A stretch of 64,000 nucleotides of DNA from Caulobacter vibrioides (GTDB taxonomy: Bacteria > Pseudomonadota > Alphaproteobacteria > Caulobacterales > Caulobacteraceae): NCBI RefSeq assembly GCF_002858865.1, contig NZ_PJRR01000017.1:1-64000 (forward strand). Direction: 5' to 3'. Shown piece by piece: positions 45,425 to 53,735 of this stretch. The notes below the pieces were generated by a model. The model had not been told where the DNA came from. It searched no databases and saw nothing but the letters and a program-made list of their open reading frames with translations. Position numbers and translations under genes: made by a program. Each line of letters opens with the position of its first letter. Position 1 is the first letter of the stretch.

Positions 45425-45802
45425 TCAAGCCAGCGTCACGAAAAGCTCGTTCTCGATCACCCACTGGCCCGTGACCTTCTTCCAGGTCGCCAGATAGGTC
45501 CCTGACTGCTCGGCGGCGTCCTTCCAGGTCCCGACCCAGCGGCCGCGCTCGGCGGCGCGGGCGCCCTCGGCGTCGAGGGTGATGTCCTCGGTCGTGCGGA
45601 CATAGGCCACGAAGCCCTTGTCGGCGAACTGGCCGGCGAAGGCGGCCAACACGTCCTCGGCGCCCAGCAGCAGAGAGCCATCGCCGGCGATCAGGGTGAT
45701 GCGCGGGTCGAAGAACGGCCGCAGGCGCGCGGCGTCCTTGGCGGCGATCAGCTTGTTGGTCAGCTTGCGGCGCGCAGCGATGGCGTCTTGCGGCGTGGTC
45801 AT
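45425..45802 (-). CDS. NTF2-like/SnoaL-type protein
   Basis: 125 aa, cytoplasmic. The pattern of an N-terminal helix (ARRKLTNKLIAAKDAARLRPFFDPRITLI) followed by curved beta strands (GTYLATWKKVTGQWVIENELFV) is typical of the SnoaL/DUF4440 NTF2-like fold. These proteins are enzymes or ligand carriers with very diverse substrates, so no activity is proposed. It lies about 100 bp from the DUF885 gene on the same strand and is divergent from a GNAT gene. Confidence 0.75.
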   Translation of the reverse strand: MTTPQDAIAARRKLTNKLIAAKDAARLRPFFDPRITLIAGDGSLLLGAEDVLAAFAGQFADKGFVAYVRTTEDITLDAEGARAAERGRWVGTWKDAAEQSGTYLATWKKVTGQWVIENELFVTLA

Positions 45803-45870
45803 GGCGGTCTTCCGGTTCGAGCCCGTCGGTGTAGCGTGCGCGGACCACGCCTAGCAAACGCCGAGTCCCG

Positions 45871-46392
45871 ATGCCCGCCCCGACCCTGACCACCGATCGC
45901 CTGACCCTGGCCCCGCCCACCCTCGCCGACTTCAAGGACAGCCTGGCCATGTGGATGGATCCGCTGGTGGTCAAACACGTGGGCGGCCGCCCCTTCACCG
46001 AGGAGGAAAGCTGGACCCGGCTGATGCGCGCCCGGGGACTCTGGGAGGTGCTGGGCTTCGGCTACTGGGCGGTGCGAGAAACCGCGACGGGCCGCTATGT
46101 CGGCGAGGTGGGCTTTGCCGACCTGCGGCGCGAGCTGGAGCCCAGCCTCTATGGCCTGCCCGAGATGGGCTGGGTGCTGGCGGCCTGGTCGCACGGCCAG
46201 GGCTTTGGGACCGAGGCGGTGCGGGCGGGCCTGGCCTGGATCGACCAGGCCCTGGCGCCCGAGGTCGTGCCCTGCATCATCAATGTCGAGAACGCCCCCT
46301 CCATCGCGCTCGCCCAGAAGGTCGGCTTCACGCTGAAGACCCACACGACCTACAAGAGCTCGCCGATTCTGATGATGGAGCGGCGACGGTAA
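45871..46392 (+). CDS. GNAT acetyltransferase, RimJ/RimL type
   Basis: 173 aa. It opens with the RimJ/L pattern LTTDRLTLAPPTLADF, then YWAVRETATGRYVGEVGF, EMGWVLAAWSHGQGFGTEAVRAGL (acetyl-CoA motif, HGQGFGTEA) and the C-terminal NAPSIALAQKVGF signature. This subgroup acetylates protein N-termini or small amines. No neighbouring substrate is evident. Confidence 0.9.
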   Translation: MPAPTLTTDRLTLAPPTLADFKDSLAMWMDPLVVKHVGGRPFTEEESWTRLMRARGLWEVLGFGYWAVRETATGRYVGEVGFADLRRELEPSLYGLPEMGWVLAAWSHGQGFGTEAVRAGLAWIDQALAPEVVPCIINVENAPSIALAQKVGFTLKTHTTYKSSPILMMERRR

Positions 46393-46466
46393 GGGCCTGA
46401 CCGCCTTCCCAATGACAGCGCTGCCACATAGGGTGGCGCCGCCCGCAAGCGGGCGTGGGAGGACAC

Positions 46467-47339
46467 ATGCTCAAGACCCTGGCCCTGACCCTGGCGATCG
46501 CCGTGACCTCGCCCGTTCTGGCGCAAACCCGCCCGCCTCTGGTCCTGACGGATATCCCTGCGGCGGCGGGCCCGTCTGTCACGCTGTTCAATGGCCGGGA
46601 CCTCAAGGACTGGGACGCTTGGCTCGGCTATGCCGATCCGGCCTTGACCTACAAGCGCCCGCCGGTCGCGCCCCTGGGCGTCACCGCCAAGAGCGCCGAG
46701 ATGTTCAAGGTGGTGGTCGAGGACGGCCGCCCGGCGCTGTATGTGAACGGCGCTGTCTGGGGCAGCCTCGTGCATCGCGGCGACTTCCAGAACTATCACC
46801 TGCGCCTGCAGTACAAGTGGGGCAAGGGCCGCTGGGCCCCGCGCGAGAAGGAAGCGCCCAATAACGGTCTGCTCTATCACACCCACGGCGCGCCCGGCGT
46901 CGTCTGGGGCACCTGGAGCCAGTCGGTCGAGTTCGAGATCATGACCGGCTCGGTCGGCATGGTGGTGCCGGTCGGCGAGGCCATCGCCGTGGCGGTCGAG
47001 GGCGTCGAGGACCCGACCCTGATCGCGCCGAAGCTGCGCTATGTGCCAGGACGCCCCGCGCTCACCGCAAAGGGCGGCACAGCGAACTGGAACGTCGAGG
47101 CCTATAACGACGTCGAAAAACCGGCGGGCGAGTGGAACACCCTGGACCTCTACGTCGTGGGCGATCGCGCCGTGCACGTCGTCAACGGCGTCCCAGTCAT
47201 GGAGGTGCGCGCCATGACCGCCAACGGCAAGCCCCTGACCCATGGCGCGATCCAGTTGCAGTCGGAAGGCGCAGAGACCTTCTTCCGCGACTTGGTGCTG
47301 ACCCCCATCAAGACCCTGCCGCGGGTGGTTCCGAAGTAG
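46467..47339 (+). CDS. DUF1080 (3-keto-disaccharide hydrolase-type) exported protein
   Basis: 290 aa from ATG 46467 with GGAGG 4 nt upstream. A signal peptide of about 19 residues ends VLAQ. The DUF1080 core is seen in LFNGRDLKDWDAW at about residue 36, the strand FQNYHLRLQYKWG, GLLYHTHG and a C-terminal AIQLQSEGAETFFRDL. The family has a concanavalin-like fold and includes hydrolases of 3-keto-glucosides in the periplasm. A nearby GH3 gene is 30 kb away, so no pathway context exists here. Confidence 0.88.
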   Translation: MLKTLALTLAIAVTSPVLAQTRPPLVLTDIPAAAGPSVTLFNGRDLKDWDAWLGYADPALTYKRPPVAPLGVTAKSAEMFKVVVEDGRPALYVNGAVWGSLVHRGDFQNYHLRLQYKWGKGRWAPREKEAPNNGLLYHTHGAPGVVWGTWSQSVEFEIMTGSVGMVVPVGEAIAVAVEGVEDPTLIAPKLRYVPGRPALTAKGGTANWNVEAYNDVEKPAGEWNTLDLYVVGDRAVHVVNGVPVMEVRAMTANGKPLTHGAIQLQSEGAETFFRDLVLTPIKTLPRVVPK

Positions 47340-47449
47340 CCGCGCGGTTCAAGCCCTTCGCGCCACGCCTCGGACCGGGAAAAATGCGGGTCATGGCGCG
47401 CTTGCGCGGTATAACCGCCGGCGATCCCCCTCCTCGTCCCAGGCTCTCC

Positions 47450-47767
47450 ATGGTTCGCAAAGTCTCCGCCAAGCTCGTCGCTGTTCCCGATCCGACCGCC
47501 GAGGCCGACCGCGCCTGGTTCGACGCCCATCCGGAACGCAAGTTCCGTCTGCGTGACCCCGCGCCCGTGGAGTTCAAGGACCCGCTGGGCGATCCCGGCG
47601 AGGGCTTTTCCTGGCGCGTGCTGATCGCTCGCCTGCCCGACGGCGGCCGGCTGCGCCTGCCGGTTTCGCTGTCCTGGGAGTTGCACAACGACCATGCCAA
47701 GGACCAGCACCTGCAGATCCTGTTCGATCAGGTCGCCCCTCCCGAGGCCAAGGCGCGCCTGTCCTGA
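47450..47767 (+). CDS. Hypothetical protein, 105 aa
   Basis: ATG 47450; the frame is open further upstream but there it overlaps the DUF1080 gene in another frame. The protein is soluble and charged, with no signal peptide: MVRKVSAKLVAVPDPTAEADRAWF then FRLRDPAPVEFKDPL and RLRLPVSLSWELHNDHAKDQHL. No family recognised. It precedes a membrane LuxR regulator on the same strand by 38 bp, so they may be co-transcribed. Confidence 0.65.
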   Translation: MVRKVSAKLVAVPDPTAEADRAWFDAHPERKFRLRDPAPVEFKDPLGDPGEGFSWRVLIARLPDGGRLRLPVSLSWELHNDHAKDQHLQILFDQVAPPEAKARLS

Positions 47768-47805
47768 GCCTTGACGCGCCGCGCTGTTCACGCACCCTTT
47801 CGCCC

Positions 47806-48219
47806 ATGATCCGCACGGTCGTTCTCTGGGCGCTGGTCCTGGCGCTGGGCGCGTTCGCCCTGCAATGGCTGGAGTACGGCTTCGTCGTGCGGGCCTTCTC
47901 CTGGCAGGTCTATGTCGGACTGGTCGGCGCGGCGTTCGCGGCCGGCGGCGTCTGGGTCGGTTGGCGGCTCGCCGCTCGCGCTCGCCCCGAGATCTTCCAG
48001 CGCAATGACGCGGCCCTGGCGAGCCTTGGTTTGACGGGCCAGGAGATCAAGGTTCTGGAGCGTCTGGCGGCCGGTCGCTCCAACAAGGAGATCGCCCGCG
48101 ACCTCGGCCTTTCGCCCAACACCGTCAAGACCCACGTGGGCAACCTCTATGCCAAGCTGGAGGTCAGCCGCCGAACCCAGGCGGTCGGCAAGGCGCGGGA
48201 GCTGTCGCTGATCCCCTGA
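47806..48219 (+). CDS. Small membrane-bound LuxR-type transcriptional regulator
   Basis: 137 aa. Two membrane helices (about residues 6-25 and 34-54) are joined to a C-terminal LuxR/FixJ HTH (LTGQEIKVLERLAAGRSNKEIARDLGLSPNTVKTHVGNLYAKL, about 77-118). There is no receiver domain, so control must come through the membrane part. A DUF4199 membrane protein follows after 121 bp; such pairs are probably functional partners. The target genes are unknown. Confidence 0.88.
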   Translation: MIRTVVLWALVLALGAFALQWLEYGFVVRAFSWQVYVGLVGAAFAAGGVWVGWRLAARARPEIFQRNDAALASLGLTGQEIKVLERLAAGRSNKEIARDLGLSPNTVKTHVGNLYAKLEVSRRTQAVGKARELSLIP

Positions 48220-48340
48220 ACTTGACCGCCCTCCGATTGGGCGAAACTGTCGATCTCACCCTTTTGGGCGATACCGCTTCGACCAGGAAGCGGGACAGCT
48301 TGCGGGGCGCGTCGCAGGGGGCGGCGCGGAGGAGAACACC

Positions 48341-48871
48341 ATGCAACGCACTATTCTCATCCACGGCCTGGCGTCTGGCGCCATCATCATTCTGGGTATG
48401 ATCGCCACCATCGTGCTCTCCAAGGGCGGAGCGCCGCATTCCAACGTCTGGCTTGGCTATCTGATCATGCTGGTCGGGCTGTCGTCGATCCTGCTGGCGG
48501 TCAAGTCGCACCGCGACAAGGCGCTGGGCGGCGTCATCAAGTTCTGGCCCGCCCTGCTGGTCGGCCTGGCCGTCGCCCTGGTGGCGGGGATCGCCTACGT
48601 CCTGATCTGGGAGGTCTATCTGGCGCTCACCAACTACACTTTCATGGAGCAGTACGTCGCCAGCACCCTGGCCCAGAAGAAGGCGGCAGGCCTCAGCGGC
48701 GCCGAATACGCCAAGCTGGCCGCGGATCTCGAGGCGATGAAGCGCAGCTACGCTAACCCGCTGCTGCGCATGCCCATGACCTTCACCGAGATCTTCCCGG
48801 TCGGGGTGCTGGTCGCTCTGGTCAGCGCGGCGCTGGTGCGCAATCCGAAGTTCCTGCCGGCGAAGGCTTGA
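48341..48871 (+). CDS. DUF4199 family membrane protein
   Basis: 176 aa with four membrane helices: near residues 5-27, 36-54, 65-90 and 150-168. The loop before the last helix is long and helical (YVASTLAQKKAAGLSGAEYAKLAADLEAMKRSYANPL). This arrangement matches DUF4199, a family of unknown activity. It follows a membrane LuxR regulator in the same direction, so a sensor-regulator pair is likely. A hairpin terminator at 48882-48910 separates it from the convergent cckA. Confidence 0.8.
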   Translation: MQRTILIHGLASGAIIILGMIATIVLSKGGAPHSNVWLGYLIMLVGLSSILLAVKSHRDKALGGVIKFWPALLVGLAVALVAGIAYVLIWEVYLALTNYTFMEQYVASTLAQKKAAGLSGAEYAKLAADLEAMKRSYANPLLRMPMTFTEIFPVGVLVALVSAALVRNPKFLPAKA

Positions 48872-48881
48872 GGCGCTTGTG

Positions 48882-48910
48882 GGCCCGCCGTTCCTTTAGG
48901 GCGGCGGGCT
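48882..48910. terminator. Hairpin between convergent DUF4199 gene and cckA
   Basis: A stem GCCCGCCG / CGGCGGGC with a loop of about 11 nt lies between the two stop codons. There is no long T-run on either side, so termination efficiency is uncertain. Confidence 0.5.
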
Positions 48911-50986
48911 CTAAGCCGCCTGCAGCTGCTGCTTGACGCGCTCGGCCAGGGTCTTGATGTCGATCGGCTTGGGCAGGAAGGTCACGCCCGTCTCGCCCTC
49001 GAGCAGATCGCTGAACTCGGCCTCGGCATAGCCGGAGATGAACATCACCGGCGCGGTCCCCAGATAGCCACGCGCCTTCTTCAGCAAGGTCGGGCCGTCG
49101 ATGCCGGGCATGATCACGTCGCTGATCAAGAGGTCGATCGTGCCGGCGTTTTCCTCGGCGATGATCAGGGCCTCTTCGCCGTCGGCCGCCTCAAGCACCT
49201 CGTAGCCACGGGCGCGCAGCAGGCGGGCGGCGACGCTGCGCACGGCGTCCTCGTCCTCGACGAACAGGATGCGGCCGGCGCCCGACAGGTCGCGGGCGGC
49301 GCGCGGCTTGGCGGGCTCGGCGACGGCCTGGACGGCGACCGCGCCGGCGGGCGCTTCATAGACCGGCAGGAAGATGCGGAAGGCCGCGCCTTCGTTCGGA
49401 CGGCTGTGGACGTGAATCCAGCCGTCGCTCTGCTTGACGATGCCATAGACGGTGGCCAGGCCCAGGCCCGTGCCCTCGCCCACCGGCTTGGTGGTGAAGA
49501 ACGGGTCGAAGATCTTGCCCATGACGTCGGGCGGAATGCCCGGACCATCGTCACTGACCTCAATGAAGGCCGTGTCGCCGTCGGCGGCCGGGAAACCCAG
49601 CTGGATCGCCTCGTCGCGGGTCAGGCGCGCGGTGCGGATGCGCACGACGCCGCCGCCCTTGGCCGCGCGCACGGCGTCGCGGGCGTTGACGGCCAGGTTC
49701 ATGACCGCCGTCTCGAGCTGGCTCTTGTCGGCGCGCACCTGCGGCAGGTCGCGGCCATAGTCGGTGATCAGCTTGACGTCTTCGCGCAGCAGGCGACGCA
49801 GCAAGACCTCGAACTCGCTGATCAGCTCGCCCAGATCCAGCACCTCGCGCTGCACGGTCTGCTTGCGCGAGAAAGCCAAGAGCTTGCGCACGAGGTCGGC
49901 GGCGCGCACGCCCGTCTGACGGATCTCGTTCAGCCCCTCGTACGACGGATCGCCGACGGGATGGCGATGCAAGAGCTCGTCCAGGCGCAGCTGGATGGCG
50001 GTCAAGAGGTTGTTGAAATCGTGCGCCACGCCGCCGGCCAGCTGGCCGATGGCCTGCATCTTCTGGGCCTGGGACAGCTGCAGCTCGATCTGCTTCTGCT
50101 CGGACACGTCGATCATGTAGGCCACCAGGCGGCCTTCGGCGCGATAGAGGTAAAGGTGAGCGATGCGCGACGGATCGCGCGCCAACCGCACCTCGTAGGG
50201 ACCGGCGCGGCCTTCGTTCAGGCGTGTCTCGGCCTCGGCGCGCGAGGCGGCGTCGATCAGATCGCCGAACAGCACACCGGCCTTGGCGCCGGTCATCGTG
50301 GTCAGCGCCGGATTGGTCTCCAGCACCCGCGAGGTGAACGGCTCCAGGCCTTCCAGCAGGGCCGCGCCGAACGGCGAGGCGCCGGCGAAGGCGTCCAGCG
50401 AGCTGGGTGGCGGGGCGGCGCGCTCGGCGACCGGGGCCGGCGACGCGTCTTCCACGACCGGCTCAGCGACAACGATGGGCGCAAGCCGGATCATCAGCCG
50501 TCCGCCCGCCAGGCGCGAGACCTTGGCGGTGTAGTCGGTTCCTCCAGCGCTCAGCATGCCCTCGGCCATCTGCCCCTGGCGCGCCTGGACCAGGGCCGCA
50601 AAAAGGCTGGAGCCCGCCACGCCCTTGGGCAGGCGGCGCTGTTCGCCCATGACTTCGCGCCAGGGCCCGTTGGCGGCCAGGACGCGACCGTCGGCGGCGG
50701 CCAGGGCGGCCGGCTCGGCCAGCGCCTCGATGAACCCCTCGGCCTGGTCGGCGTCGCCGCCGGAAAGCGCTGAGCCGCGAATGGCGACAAGGCCCAACAC
50801 AGCCACGCCCGCGACGCCCAGAAGCAGCAGCAGGCCGGCCAGGGTGGTCGGTCCGGCCTTGAGCGCCGGCGCCGCCGAGAGGGCCGCCGCAGCCACGAAA
50901 AACACCGCCGCGCCGACCAGCCATGGATCAAACCGCCGACGCGGGGCGCCGGTCGAAACCTTGTCCTGGAGCTGCAAGTCGGCCAT
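48911..50986 (-). CDS. cckA: Hybrid sensor histidine kinase CckA
   Basis: 691 aa, exactly the length known for Caulobacter CckA, with the phospho-accepting histidine at residue 322 ([14 protein letters not shown]). Two membrane helices are near residues 23-43 and 48-69, followed by PAS domains (about 80-170 and 195-295), HisKA and HATPase_c ([37 protein letters not shown]) and a C-terminal receiver with [13 protein letters not shown]. Family knowledge: CckA passes phosphate through ChpT to CtrA and CpdR, and its kinase/phosphatase balance is set by DivL and c-di-GMP. It lies 103 bp downstream of flhB on the same strand. Paired 10-bp direct repeats precede it. Confidence 0.97.
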   Translation of the reverse strand: MADLQLQDKVSTGAPRRRFDPWLVGAAVFFVAAAALSAAPALKAGPTTLAGLLLLLGVAGVAVLGLVAIRGSALSGGDADQAEGFIEALAEPAALAAADGRVLAANGPWREVMGEQRRLPKGVAGSSLFAALVQARQGQMAEGMLSAGGTDYTAKVSRLAGGRLMIRLAPIVVAEPVVEDASPAPVAERAAPPPSSLDAFAGASPFGAALLEGLEPFTSRVLETNPALTTMTGAKAGVLFGDLIDAASRAEAETRLNEGRAGPYEVRLARDPSRIAHLYLYRAEGRLVAYMIDVSEQKQIELQLSQAQKMQAIGQLAGGVAHDFNNLLTAIQLRLDELLHRHPVGDPSYEGLNEIRQTGVRAADLVRKLLAFSRKQTVQREVLDLGELISEFEVLLRRLLREDVKLITDYGRDLPQVRADKSQLETAVMNLAVNARDAVRAAKGGGVVRIRTARLTRDEAIQLGFPAADGDTAFIEVSDDGPGIPPDVMGKIFDPFFTTKPVGEGTGLGLATVYGIVKQSDGWIHVHSRPNEGAAFRIFLPVYEAPAGAVAVQAVAEPAKPRAARDLSGAGRILFVEDEDAVRSVAARLLRARGYEVLEAADGEEALIIAEENAGTIDLLISDVIMPGIDGPTLLKKARGYLGTAPVMFISGYAEAEFSDLLEGETGVTFLPKPIDIKTLAERVKQQLQAA

Positions 50987-51050
50987 CGGCGAGGTTGTAC
51001 CTTTCTTACGGCGAGCCAGCGACTCACCCGCAATTGGAGAAAGAATAGCC

Positions 51051-51080
51051 TTTTCTGGAGGCTAGGTCAGTTTTCTGGAG
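51051..51080 (-). repeat. Paired 10-bp direct repeats upstream of cckA
   Basis: TTTTCTGGAG at 51051-51060 and again at 51071-51080, start to start exactly 20 bp, about two helical turns, in the 102-bp gap between flhB and cckA. On the cckA coding strand they read CTCCAGAAAA. They may be binding sites for a regulator of cckA. Confidence 0.55.
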
Positions 51081-51088
51081 AATGTGGC

Positions 51089-52174
51089 TTAGAGAGGACG
51101 CGCCCGGGGCTGGGGCTTCTTTCCGTTGAGGATGAAGCTGATGACCTTGGCGACGGCTTCGAAGTGTTCAACCGGGATTTCCTCGTCGATCTCGACGCTG
51201 GCGTAGAGGGCGCGGGCGAGCGGCGGGTCTTCCAGGACCGGCACGCCATGCTCCTCGGCGACGGCGCGGATCTTCAAGGCCAGATCGTCGACGCCCTTGG
51301 CCACGCACAGCGGCGCGGGCGTCTCGCCCTGCTCGTACTTCAGCGCCACGGCGTAGTGGGTCGGGTTCATGACCACGACGGTCGCCTTGGGCACCGCCTG
51401 CATCATCCGCTGGCGCGAGCGCTGCATCTGGATCTGGCGGCGTTTGCCCTTGATGTGCGGGTCACCGTCGGACTGCTTGAACTCCTCCTTGACCTCCTGA
51501 AGGGTCATCCGCATGCGGTTCATGAACCGCATGCGCTGCCAGAAATAGTCAAAGGCCGAGGTGGCCACCAGCAGCAGGATCACGGCGATCAGCAGGCCCT
51601 TGGAGAGCTTCATCGCCTCGGGGATCATCGCCGCCGGGTCCATGCCGACGAGATTGCGGACCTCGCCGACATGCGGCTTGAGCACGAAATAGGCGATGAC
51701 GCCGGTCAGCAGGAACTTCACCGCCGACTTCAGGAACTGGACCATGCCGTCCGGCCCGAAGATGCGGCCCAGGCCCTTGATCAGGTCGAGCTTCTGGAAG
51801 TCGGGCTTGATCTTCTCGGGCGTCAGCAGGAAGCCCGTCTGGGCGATGTGAGCCGCCGCGCCGGCGAAGGCGGTCACCACCATGACCAGCACCAGCGCCG
51901 GCAGCGCGGCCAGCAGAGCCTGCTTCAGCACGATCATGGCCCCGCCGCTGCTCAGGTCGATCGTGCCGGCGTGAGCGATGAAGGGGGTCAGGGCCGCCAT
52001 CAGGTCCCGCGTCAGCCAGCCGCCGGCCAGCAGGATCACCGACACCGCCCCGGCCAGCGAGGCCAGCTGCGGGATGTCGGCCGACTTGATGACGTCGCCC
52101 TTGGCGCGGGCGTCCGACAGCTTCTTGGCTGACGGTTCTTCTGTTTTCGATTCTGGATCCGTATCGTCCGCCAT
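51089..52174 (-). CDS. flhB: Flagellar type III export protein FlhB
   Basis: 361 aa. The N-terminus is a charged cytoplasmic segment (DDTDPESKTEEPSAKKLSDAR), followed by four membrane helices and a C-terminal cytoplasmic domain with the autocleavage site NPTH (residues 270-273) in VVVMNPTHYAVALKY. Cleavage between Asn and Pro switches substrates from rod/hook to filament. It sits 9 bp after fliR on the same strand. Confidence 0.97.
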   Translation of the reverse strand: MADDTDPESKTEEPSAKKLSDARAKGDVIKSADIPQLASLAGAVSVILLAGGWLTRDLMAALTPFIAHAGTIDLSSGGAMIVLKQALLAALPALVLVMVVTAFAGAAAHIAQTGFLLTPEKIKPDFQKLDLIKGLGRIFGPDGMVQFLKSAVKFLLTGVIAYFVLKPHVGEVRNLVGMDPAAMIPEAMKLSKGLLIAVILLLVATSAFDYFWQRMRFMNRMRMTLQEVKEEFKQSDGDPHIKGKRRQIQMQRSRQRMMQAVPKATVVVMNPTHYAVALKYEQGETPAPLCVAKGVDDLALKIRAVAEEHGVPVLEDPPLARALYASVEIDEEIPVEHFEAVAKVISFILNGKKPQPRARPL

Positions 52175-52183
52175 GCTCGCCCC

Positions 52184-52939
52184 CTAGGTGAAGATGTCCA
52201 GGAGTTCGCGGTAGCGGTCGGTCCAGACCATGGCGATGCCGCTCAGCGACAGCGCCAGCAGAGACAGGCCCAGGATCACGCTGAGCGGCGAGGCCACGAA
52301 GAAGATCTGGAACGCGGGCATGATGCGCCCGACCAGACCCGTGGCGAGGTTGAAGACCAGAGAGAAAACGATCACCGGCGCGGCCAACTGAACGCCCAGG
52401 CTGAACGACTGCGCGACCGTCTGCACCGCCAGGGCGGCGGCGTCGTTGACGGGTACGGCGCGGGTGAACGGGAAGATCGTGTACGACTTGACGATGGCGG
52501 CGATGAACAGGTGATGCAGGTCCGTGGCCATCACCAGAGTCAGGCCCAGCATCGACAAGAAGGTCGCCACCGCCGTGCTCGACCCTTCCATCGACGGATT
52601 GGTGCTCTGGGCGAACGACAGCGTGGTCTGCATCGAAATGATTTCGCCGGCCGTCGTCAGCGAGGTCATGAACAGGCGCAGCACCGAACCGATCATCAGG
52701 CCGATCAGGACCTCGTGGATCACCGCCCCGCCCAGTCCGCCCAGGGTGCTCGGGATAGGACCGACCGTGTTCTGGACCAGCGGCGCCAGGATCAGCGCCA
52801 TCAGCAGGGCGAACGACAGGCGAATGCGGGCGGGAATCGCCTGGTCGCCGATGCCCGGCATGGTCATGACCATGGCGCCCACCCGCGCGAAGACGAGGGC
52901 GGCGACATAGACCTGAAAGGCCGTGGCGAAGGCGTTCAA
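52184..52939 (-). CDS. fliR: Flagellar export gate protein FliR
   Basis: 251 aa, hydrophobic, with six or so membrane segments. Family features include the N-terminal VYVAALVFARVGAMVMTMPGIG, HEVLIGLMIGSVLRLFMTS and the C-terminal GIAMVWTDRYRELLDIF. It is part of the FliPQR export-gate core. It starts 14 bp after fliQ and ends 9 bp before flhB. Confidence 0.96.
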   Translation of the reverse strand: MNAFATAFQVYVAALVFARVGAMVMTMPGIGDQAIPARIRLSFALLMALILAPLVQNTVGPIPSTLGGLGGAVIHEVLIGLMIGSVLRLFMTSLTTAGEIISMQTTLSFAQSTNPSMEGSSTAVATFLSMLGLTLVMATDLHHLFIAAIVKSYTIFPFTRAVPVNDAAALAVQTVAQSFSLGVQLAAPVIVFSLVFNLATGLVGRIMPAFQIFFVASPLSVILGLSLLALSLSGIAMVWTDRYRELLDIFT

Positions 52940-52953
52940 GGGCCCCTCGCCTC

Positions 52954-53217
52954 CTACATGCCGGCGATGCGGGCGGCGATCTGGCGCATGAAGCCGCTCA
53001 TCAGCGAGCCCATCAGCGGTAGGAAGATCAGCAGCGAGATGAAGATCGCCACGATCTTCGGGGCGTAGACGAGGGTGGCTTCCTGGATCTGGGTCAGGGC
53101 CTGGAACAGGCCGATGATGACGCCGACGACCAGGCCGACGATCAGCACCGGCGCGCAGAGCTGAAGCGTCAGCCAGATCGCGTCCCGGCCGACATCAAGA
53201 ACCTCGGCGCCCGTCAT
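52954..53217 (-). CDS. fliQ: Flagellar export gate protein FliQ
   Basis: 87 aa from ATG 53217 (GAGG 7 nt upstream; the preceding TTG is an unlikely start). Two membrane helices flank the conserved LFQALTQIQEATLVYAPKI loop. It heads the fliQ-fliR-flhB order. A CtrA-type box lies 69 bp upstream. Confidence 0.96.
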   Translation of the reverse strand: MTGAEVLDVGRDAIWLTLQLCAPVLIVGLVVGVIIGLFQALTQIQEATLVYAPKIVAIFISLLIFLPLMGSLMSGFMRQIAARIAGM

Positions 53218-53285
53218 CAAAAGCCTCGTCGGAATCGGCCGGACCGGCCGCCTGGAATCGAGGCTCGAAGATGGACGAAATATGG

Positions 53286-53300
53286 TTAACAGGGCGTTAG
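53286..53300 (-). promoter_or_regulatory. CtrA-type box upstream of fliQ
   Basis: TTAACAGGGCGTTAG reads on the fliQ strand as CTAA-CGCCCTG-TTAA, one mismatch from TTAA-N7-TTAA. GANTC sites (GAATC, CcrM target) lie at 53229 and 53252, between it and the start codon. Class II flagellar genes of Caulobacter are activated by CtrA. Confidence 0.75.
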
Positions 53301-53367
53301 GGGTTTGCGGCGTCCGCCCCCGGTTCGGCGGCCGCGACGCTGTGTCCCAACCGCCGTAAGGCCGTGA

Positions 53368-53670
53368 TTAGCGGATGCGGATACGCACCGGCACCTGGAT
53401 GTACGAGCCCGCACGGCTCTTGCCGTCGGGGCCAAGCAGGTCGACCTGGACCTGGGAGACCATCGACAGCGCGGCCTGGCCGACGCCCAGGTCATTGGGG
53501 CTCTCATCCTGCACGGTGCAGGCGGTCAGATAGCCGTCGTTCTTCACCAGGCAGTTCAGGATCGCGACCGCGATGCGCGGCTCGGACACGGGCTTCAGCA
53601 GGTCCGTCCGGGCCTGGGCCTGAGGGGCGGCGGCGAAGACGGCGGCGGCGAGAGCGAGCGAAGCGATCAC
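53368..53670 (-). CDS. Small secreted protein with TonB C-terminal-like fold
   Basis: 100 aa from GTG 53670; an ATG just upstream is out of frame and the longer frame to 53832 is antisense to nothing sensible. The signal peptide is VIASLALAAAVFAAAPQAQA. The rest (ILNCLVKNDGYLTACTVQDESP, then GVGQAALSMVSQVQVDL, ending VPVRIRIR) follows the strand order of the TonB C-terminal domain without any membrane anchor or Pro-rich linker. It lies between a TPR-like gene and fliQ on the same strand; a flagellar role is possible but not shown. Start codon moderately sure. Confidence 0.65.
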   Translation of the reverse strand: MIASLALAAAVFAAAPQAQARTDLLKPVSEPRIAVAILNCLVKNDGYLTACTVQDESPNDLGVGQAALSMVSQVQVDLLGPDGKSRAGSYIQVPVRIRIR

Positions 53671-53735
53671 GTGTTCATCCCTGTACTGGTCTTTTTTATC
53701 GGCGGGCCTTTCGCCGCCTGGTGTTCCGTTTCGGA

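Noticed and set aside
49406..50773. 455-codon plus-strand frame antisense to cckA.
   Set aside because: It is a shadow of the GC-rich third positions of cckA; the product is His/Gly/Arg/Gln-rich with no motif.
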